Source: Diabrotica undecimpunctata
Taxonomy: Eukaryota; Arthropoda; Insecta; Coleoptera; Chrysomelidae
NCBI RefSeq assembly: GCF_040954645.1
Contig: NC_092812.1
Coordinates: 2,046,001-2,110,000, forward strand
DNA: 64,000 nt
Direction: 5' to 3'
How positions within the stretch are numbered: the first letter of the stretch is position 1; each line of letters opens with the position of its first letter. A program made the translations under genes and the position numbers. Shown here in pieces: positions 58,470-64,000 of this stretch. Below the pieces are notes generated by a model. The model did no database searches, had not been told where the DNA came from, and saw nothing but the letters and a program-made list of their open reading frames with translations.

Positions 58470-59900
58470 ATAAGAAGCGCAGGCGCAAATAAAAACAGAA
58501 ACCTTTACGGATGAAATGAAGATATTAAATAAGAAAAATATGTTGAAGGACCATAAAGATCGCATCTACTTAAATAATGATCTGACATCAACACAAAAGA
58601 AAGTACAGAAAAAAAGTTAAAATAGCAAGAAAAGTAAAGGAAAATAGACAAAAATAGGCTACAAGAAGTTCATTATGAATGGAATCGATATGGATATGGA
58701 ATAAAGAACAACAAGTATTAAAAGCAAACACAAGAGTAAAGTTGCCAAAAAGCTAGTAGAAGAAAAGAAACTGAGGATATGTAACCGAAACGACAAGGAA
58801 AAATAATACGACTATGAAAAATAGACAAATAAGTACAAAAGAAGGGAACAATCTAAGAAAATAATAAAAATTGGGATATGGAATGTAAAAACTACTTTTA
58901 ATTAGGCAGCTTTAAGAAACTTAGACCAAATAATTTAAAAATATTCAACATATATCCTTGTCTTGCAAGAAATAAAACAACCGGGAAATGAAATAATAAA
59001 ATAGAAAAAAAAACTCCGTGTTCAATGTGGTGGGATCCAGACATATTTTCGACTAAAATTCAAGATGTCTGAGAAAGTAAACAATGCAGTTGTAGATTTT
59101 CAAGCAATATCAGATATAAAATGTTACAAGAAAGTAAAAGGAAAATATGGAATGGTATGTGTTATTAACGTGCATGTACTCATCGAAAATAAAGATTCAT
59201 AAAATGAAACAGAGTTCTGCGAAAAGCTAAACACCCTAATAGGAAATATACAGAAATAAGATATATAAAAATAATCATTGGAGATATTAATGCTAAAATC
59301 GTAAAACAGAAAATATATAGGAGAATAAGAGGGACGAATACCAAATTTGCTACGATACAGACAACAAAATTAAAATAGCTAGTTCAGGCTTGGATCATAC
59401 ACACATTCAAGGTAACACGGACTTCCTTAGATGGAAAAGTAAAAACCCAGATAGGTCATATCCTAATAAAAAGCAAACATGATAAGGCAATAGTCGAGAG
59501 GGGCAAAGATCAACAGTTACCATACACTAGTAATAGCAAAATTAAAACAAGAATTACCAATAATTCCATAACCTGCTAGAGACAGATTAAATTACCAATT
59601 AGAGCGTATTCAAGAGAAACAGGTTGTAAACAGACTAGAGGAAGAAATAAATAAAAAGCTGAATTCAGTCAAGCAGGAAATAGAAAAAGAATGGCAGAAA
59701 ATACAAATAGCCATGTCGGAAGTAGCTAAAAAGTGTGTACGAAGAGTTTATATAAAGAGACGTCAAGACTGGCTCAATATGGAATGTTGTTATGCTTTGA
59801 CAAAAATAAACAAGACAAAAACACCAATAGACACAGAAAATACCCAAAATACGGTCGAAACCCATGCGACTAGAAAAAAAGAAGTTAAAAGATGTTACAG
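58470..59900 (+). mobile_element. AP-endonuclease LINE, endonuclease half, heavily decayed
   Basis: From 58850: KIGIWNVKTTFN, ILVLQEIKQPGNEI, MSEKVNNAVVDFQAISD, KYGMVCVINVHVLIENK, a broken GDINAKI-like block and FAxSGLDHTHIQG. Then connector QEIEKEWQKIQIAMSEVAKK and KRRQDWLNMECC. Layout and wording match the LINE at 18940-21944, with more than ten stops or shifts. The RT is absent. 59901-60215 holds nothing recognisable. Confidence 0.7.
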
Positions 59901-60209
59901 AAAGAAGATTATACGTACCAGTTAAATACGCGCGATAAATTGACAAAAACCGGCAGTTATTCATTATCCAGATTGCTGTACTAAAGCTGAACAAATTGGC
60001 GTAAAAACACAGCTGTTTTCGAAAACTAAATATGAGACGGAATTTGGATATCTATATCTCACACAAACTGCTCTTCTACAAAAGTATGCTAAAATATGAT
60101 ATGGCAAGAAACGCCAGTCGCAGTGAATTTCACAGCTGATTGCCACATAAATTCACATAAATCTATGTAGAGCAATAGTATAATTTTGTATATGACAAAG
60201 AACATTATA

Positions 60210-60215
<6 letters not shown>

Positions 60216-60293
<78 letters not shown>
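60216..60293. repeat. (TA)n microsatellite, about 78 bases
   Basis: TA run directly followed by a PLE-type terminus. Confidence 0.95.
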
Positions 60294-60296
<3 letters not shown>

Positions 60297-60353
60297 AACT
60301 CTTAAATATTGGGGAAATCTGCAAGAAAGACTCTAATGTGTATCAATTGTTTC

Positions 60354-60398
60354 GCCGAACGTTTTCGCCAAAGAGAATTAATTTTGCTTCTTCAGGGC
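60354..60398 (-). ncRNA. Hammerhead-ribozyme-like motif (PLE terminus)
   Basis: Minus strand: GCC, CTGAAGA, A, stem GCAAA/TTTGGC with one bulge, GAAA with palindrome AACGTT, C, then GGC pairing with the leading GCC. It lies antisense and upstream of the + strand PLE remnant at 61020-61157. The stretch 60399-61019 between them is noncoding. Confidence 0.45.
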
Positions 60399-61019
60399 TG
60401 AAAGAGAATAAATTATAATTAGCTACCATATATTATCTATTAAAACATTATTGATCTTACCGTAACTTAGAATTGTAGAGTTAGAATATTAAAAAACTTA
60501 GCTAGTAACATAGTGGTGTTTTTTGTTACTATGTGCAAAAAAAGTTTTTTGTAAGGTTTGAAATGTATGGTAGCTTTGAACTTGACACGTAAAGGCTTAC
60601 CCAAGGTTAATCGAAAAACCCAATGTAACTACATTTAAAAGGAGGTAATTCTTTGAATTGTCGGCAATAACTAAATTTTTGATTTTTAGATAGTTTAAAA
60701 GTGAGGTTCTGTTTTAGCCAGAACGCAAGCGCTGACAACTTCATTGTTCTTATGAATCTTTATGTCGTTAAGGTTCATTGGTAAAAAACGAATGAATTTA
60801 AATCCCAGTATAGGGAAATATTATTTTGATTTACTTTATTTAATTATATTATATTGTTCATGTATTATTGCATCTTATTGAGATGTATCTAAGAAAAGCA
60901 AGGGAATGTTATATATTTTTTTGTGTTAATGAAAATTAATTATAAAGGTATGTTAGTTGTTAATGGATATATCAGTCAAGTTAGTTATCTGTGATATAGT
61001 ATTGTTCTTTATTCTCCAC

Positions 61020-61157
61020 CGTGAGAACAATAAATCTAAAAGAGAGTTCATTGAAATGTCTTATATTTTCCTTAACGATTTCTCCATTAATGTTAAGACT
61101 GACATCAAGAATCTAAGCGATATATACCACTTGTTACTTAAATCAGGTACCAGATGA
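61020..61157 (+). pseudogene. PLE endonuclease C-terminus
   Basis: The frame reads RENNKSKREFIEMSYIFLND and INVKTDIKNLSDIYHLLL to a stop at 61157. This parallels RRENQLNKREFLEMV...KTDIDKLRNIYNYIL of the 36.6 kb PLE. The upstream endonuclease is lost. Confidence 0.7.
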
Positions 61158-61201
61158 CACTAACTAAATTATATTAACAAAATTTTGTACCTTTCTATCA
61201 C

Positions 61202-61933
61202 TGAATGCCTAAATGAAACTGTTCTCCACTATAGAGATTTTAATCACCACTCAATGTCTTCGTTCTCAGCTTCGGTTATCCTTGTTTTTGTGAAATTACT
61301 TTTTTCAATTATCAGCTTCCACCAATTTAAAATATTTTTATATCCAATCACCATATAACTATTATAATTTTAATTTCTTCTAATCTCCATTGACCATATA
61401 TTCTTCTTATATATTTTCCAATACTATCAAATTTTGATACTAAATCACTGATTATTGCATACTTTATACTTTCTTCCTAATTCTGACTTATTAATCTTGA
61501 ACTTACTGAACAACTGACTTCACTAACTGTAACTTACTAACTAACTGTCTCCTTATACTGACTTCATAGTAACTGTAACTGTCTCCCTTACTGACTGACC
61601 GGCCCCTTTTGAATCCAAATCACTGAGTATTTATATCTTTTTCCATGTTCCAGAATCATCTGGCAAGAAATCATATTGGAATTGTTCTATTTTCTAAATA
61701 TATGAATTTTCTGGAATAGTCTATCTCGCAAACAGGGTTAACTCTCGTGTTCTAGAGAATTCTTTTCTTTTCTATCAAGAATTTTGTTGACATTTAGGCT
61801 TTTCAGATCAGAATATAAACTTATATGTAATTTAAACAACCTAAATTAATAAACTACACTATTTCAAATCCGTAACTATATATAAACTAAACATTTTAAA
61901 TTAAGAAATAACCCCACTTTATATTCGCAACAA
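61202..61933 (-). mobile_element. Solo LTR, 732 bases, with exact 5-base target duplication
   Basis: Ends TG...CA, flanked by ATCAC on both sides (61197-61201 and 61934-61938). The minus strand starts TGTTGCGAATATAAAG and holds a promoter-like GATATAAATACTCAG near 61630 followed by repeated GTCAGT or GTAAGT strings. No internal region is present, so recombination between two LTRs removed it. The parental family (gypsy, BEL or copia) cannot be told from the LTR alone. Confidence 0.85.
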
Positions 61934-61938
61934 TCACT

Positions 61939-62196
61939 TGAATGTCATTTTCAGAGTATTTTTGGTTGCTTATGCACATGGCTCACTTAAATATATTTAC
62001 AATATTATAATTATTAAAAAAAAATTTTTACACTTATTATATGCTAATTTCTTAAGAATACTCTCATATAAATAATTTTTATAGTATATAACTTAAAATA
62101 ACCAAATACTTTTTATATATAACATTATCTAGTGTGTAACTTATAAATTATTTTTAATCACTATGTTTCTTTCTCCTATATTCTATATCATTTCAA
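61939..62196. other. AT-rich DNA, nothing recognised
   Basis: Between the solo LTR and a TA tract; no feature. Confidence 0.4.
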
Positions 62197-62199
62197 TAT

Positions 62200-62285
<86 letters not shown>
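62197..62285. repeat. (TA)n tract with ACAT interruptions
   Basis: Ends one base before the left arm of the inverted-repeat PLE. Confidence 0.95.
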
Positions 62286-62288
<3 letters not shown>

Positions 62289-62373
62289 AACTTAGAGCTA
62301 AGATTAATATTATTATAAAAATTAATATTAAACTCACCAGTCTTCCGGGTTGAACCGCGTCGATATCCATTTT

Positions 62374-62413
62374 GCCGAGCTTTCGACATCCTCTCTGATG
62401 TCTTCTTCAGGGC
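62374..62413 (-). ncRNA. Hammerhead-ribozyme-like motif at the PLE 3' end
   Basis: Minus strand: GCC, CTGAAGA, A, perfect stem GACATC/GATGTC with loop AGAGAG, GAAA with palindrome AGCT, C, then GGC pairing with GCC. The UGA of the core is the stop codon of the PLE frame. Same family as the motif at 13195, with a different loop. Confidence 0.55.
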
Positions 62414-63204
62414 TTCCGAGGTCTCAGTCTCCCGAGCCCCCAGACACTACTACACTCACTAGTCACTTCTAGTTCACTCACTAGTTCACTACTACGACTG
62501 GGACCAGGGGACGGTTCATTTATACCGTCGATGGTGACGTGGCCTAGGTGGGGGTTAGGGTGAGGATTGGCGCGAGAGTTGGCGCGAACATTTCCGACAG
62601 TGGGATTTTGATTCGAAGATGGAGGGGGCGATATTTTGTTTATGAGAGGTCTCCATGTAGAAGGTAACCGTATGGCGTCATCTCTTTTATTAAGGCAATT
62701 TGGTCTTTTTTCTATTTCTATGGCTTCTCGGATAATTCTTGGTTTATAAAAGCGGATGGGGGCTATGGTTCTGGAGTTTTCGAAATCAATTTTGTGACCT
62801 GTATGAAGATGGTGTTGACCGAGAGCTGAAATTGAATCGGAATTGCGAACAGAAATGGAATGTTCATAAATCCTATTTTGAATTCTACGATTTGTTTGGC
62901 CTATATAGGATCGGGGACAGTCTGCACAAGGAATTTCATAAACTCCGTGCTGTTCGTTTGGAATATTGTCTTTGATTGATCGAACAAGAGATGAAAGTTT
63001 TTGTTGGGGGGTAAATATTGTTTTTATTCCTCTTGGTTTAAGAATTTTGTCGATTTTGTCAGTGACACCTTTGATGTAAGGAAGAAACGCTTTCGTATGA
63101 TAAGGGTCTGAGTCTTTGGATTGAGATTGAGTGGGAGATTGATGTCTGTGGATGCTCCTATTGATGTGATTTTCGCGGAAGACTGGTGAGTTTAATATTA
63201 ATTT
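62407..63204 (-). CDS. Penelope-like element protein, linker and GIY-YIG endonuclease, uninterrupted
   Basis: An open frame of 265 codons with no start codon, so a fragment. It reads NHINRSIHRHQSPTQSQSKD, FLPYIKGVTDKIDKILKPRG and TIFTPQQKLSSLVRSI. The endonuclease follows: HGVYEIPCADCPRSYIGQTN (GVY...YIG with a Cys pair), YEHSISVRNSDSISALGQHH, THGHK-like HTGHKIDFENSR and FYKPRIIREAIEIEK. A Pro/Ser-rich tail ends RPRKP and a TGA. The endonuclease cuts target DNA for insertion. This is the least damaged TE frame in the window. The RT lies outside the inverted repeats and is absent. Confidence 0.8.
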   Translation of the reverse strand, partial: KLILNSPVFRENHINRSIHRHQSPTQSQSKDSDPYHTKAFLPYIKGVTDKIDKILKPRGIKTIFTPQQKLSSLVRSIKDNIPNEQHGVYEIPCADCPRSYIGQTNRRIQNRIYEHSISVRNSDSISALGQHHLHTGHKIDFENSRTIAPIRFYKPRIIREAIEIEKRPNCLNKRDDAIRLPSTWRPLINKISPPPSSNQNPTVGNVRANSRANPHPNPHLGHVTIDGINEPSPGPSRSSELVSELEVTSECSSVWGLGRLRPRKP

Positions 63205-63267
63205 TTATAATAATATTAATCTTAGCTCTAAGTTTAATTGTACTAACCGCGGAAATCTTTCCGAACA

Positions 63268-63280
63268 TTATATATATATA

Positions 63281-63350
<70 letters not shown>
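63268..63350. repeat. (TA)n microsatellite, about 83 bases
   Basis: Starts 30 bases beyond the right arm of the PLE inverted repeat. Confidence 0.95.
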
Positions 63351-63352
<2 letters not shown>

Positions 63353-63619
63353 ATTTTCTTGGGTATGTCAGGCGCTATCGGTCTGGAATTAAAACAATTC
63401 TATTTTCTAGTCACTTAAAATTTGGTCAACTAATTGTTGGCTTCATCAAATGTGCTCTACAAATTTATTAAAACAAAGAGATAAGCAACATTTCACTTAA
63501 ATGAATTGTAGAATATTGCTGTAGATGCTGCTTAGTTGATTCGTATCTGCTTTGTAATTTATTACATTTTTGTTTTAGTAATATAACACATTTCCATAAA
63601 CAGCATGTTTTTATAATTA
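63351..63619. other. Probable 3' flank of the Tc1-like element
   Basis: No coding frame. It lies downstream (minus strand) of a Tc1 transposase end, which suggests its untranslated end. Confidence 0.35.
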
Positions 63620-64000
63620 GTTGCTGTTTGTAGGATTTCAACAATGTATAGTCAAATTTGTGACCTGTATTGATAGATTGTATAGTGTATTAATGTGGTT
63701 CTGGTCCATGGTGCCCCATTCTTCAATCACTGCTATTCTAAGGTCTTTTAGTGTCCTTGGGGGTGGCTACCGGGACTACCTCAATGGGATTGAGGTCAAG
63801 TGAGCAAGGTGGCTATTGTAATCTGACGATATCCTCTATCTCTAAAAAATCTGCCACATGTATCGTACGATGGGGAGGCGCATTGTCGTCCATAAAAATA
63901 AATTCTGGACCAACAGCTCCTCGCCACAAGCGTACAACAGGCCTAAGAATGGTATCAATATAAATGTGTCCATTCATGTTACCAACAATAGGAATTAAAG
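63620..64000 (-). pseudogene. Tc1-like transposase, C-terminal part, runs off the window
   Basis: Minus strand from 64000: LIPIVGNMNGHIYIDTILRP, WRGAVGPEFIFMDDNAPPHR (second catalytic Asp), FLEIEDIVRLQ, a stop, SLDLNPIEV (third acidic residue as Glu, so DDE type), then a shift, DLRIAVIEEWG and NTGHKFDYTLLK. It differs from the DDD mariners at 16972 and 31580. One stop and one or two shifts. Confidence 0.8.

Larger units (their letters stand above)
62286..63237 (-). mobile_element. PLE fragment framed by perfect 62-base inverted repeats
   Basis: Bases 62286-62347 are the exact reverse complement of 63176-63237. Between them lies a long open PLE frame (minus strand) ending in a hammerhead-like motif. 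TA tracts stand outside both arms. The left arm lies just past the ribozyme; the right arm cuts the PLE in the linker between RT and endonuclease. Confidence 0.8.

Overview
The window is a piece of an insect nuclear genome, very probably a beetle with a large, repeat-swollen genome. The order is inferred from the style of the protein families and the mixture of transposons, not from a marker gene. The DNA is AT-rich. It holds one living host gene on the + strand and is otherwise almost wall-to-wall transposable elements and their ruins.

The host gene is an apolipophorin-type large lipid transfer protein (haemolymph lipophorin precursor, apolpp-like). Five internal coding exons lie at 10541-10718, 27010-27208, 27317-27903, 44972-45267 and 57777-58178. 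All have AG/GT borders. The phases join perfectly (1|2, 2|1, 1|2, 0|0) and together give 554 uninterrupted codons. The introns between them are 16291, 108, 17068 and 12509 bases. The first and last exons of the gene lie outside the window.

Layout. 1-5300: LINE fragments of several clades and a broken two-exon ORF. 5897-10217: a fold-back composite with tandem-repeat arms, a PIF/Harbinger element nested in one arm and a hAT element in the middle. 10541: exon 1. 10905-26765 (intron): LINEs, a 550-base insertion, Penelope-like elements (PLEs), two mariners, a full-length LINE and a three-layer nest (Jockey LINE, then gypsy LTR element, then LINE). 27010-27903: exons 2 and 3. 28297-43093 (intron): a long inverted repeat, a FEN1-like/CXC-domain ORF, a palindromic mariner, a Jockey LINE, PLE ends, (GAA)n-tailed LINEs and an IS630/Tc1 transposase. 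44972: exon 4. 46181-57300 (intron): LINEs, a piggyBac with TTAA duplications and a 2.5 kb fold-back element. 57777: exon 5. 58470-64000 (intron): a LINE, PLE termini next to (TA)n tracts, a solo LTR with exact target duplications, a PLE fragment framed by 62-base inverted repeats, and the end of a Tc1-like element.

The most unusual signals are: seven hammerhead-ribozyme-like motifs at PLE termini with self-complementary helix III; a PLE reading frame whose stop codon lies inside the ribozyme core; remnants of a FEN1-like nuclease family at two loci, one inside a fold-back transposon; and a mariner built as a palindrome with two transposase 3' ends. All boundaries and translations were read by eye, with no database search.
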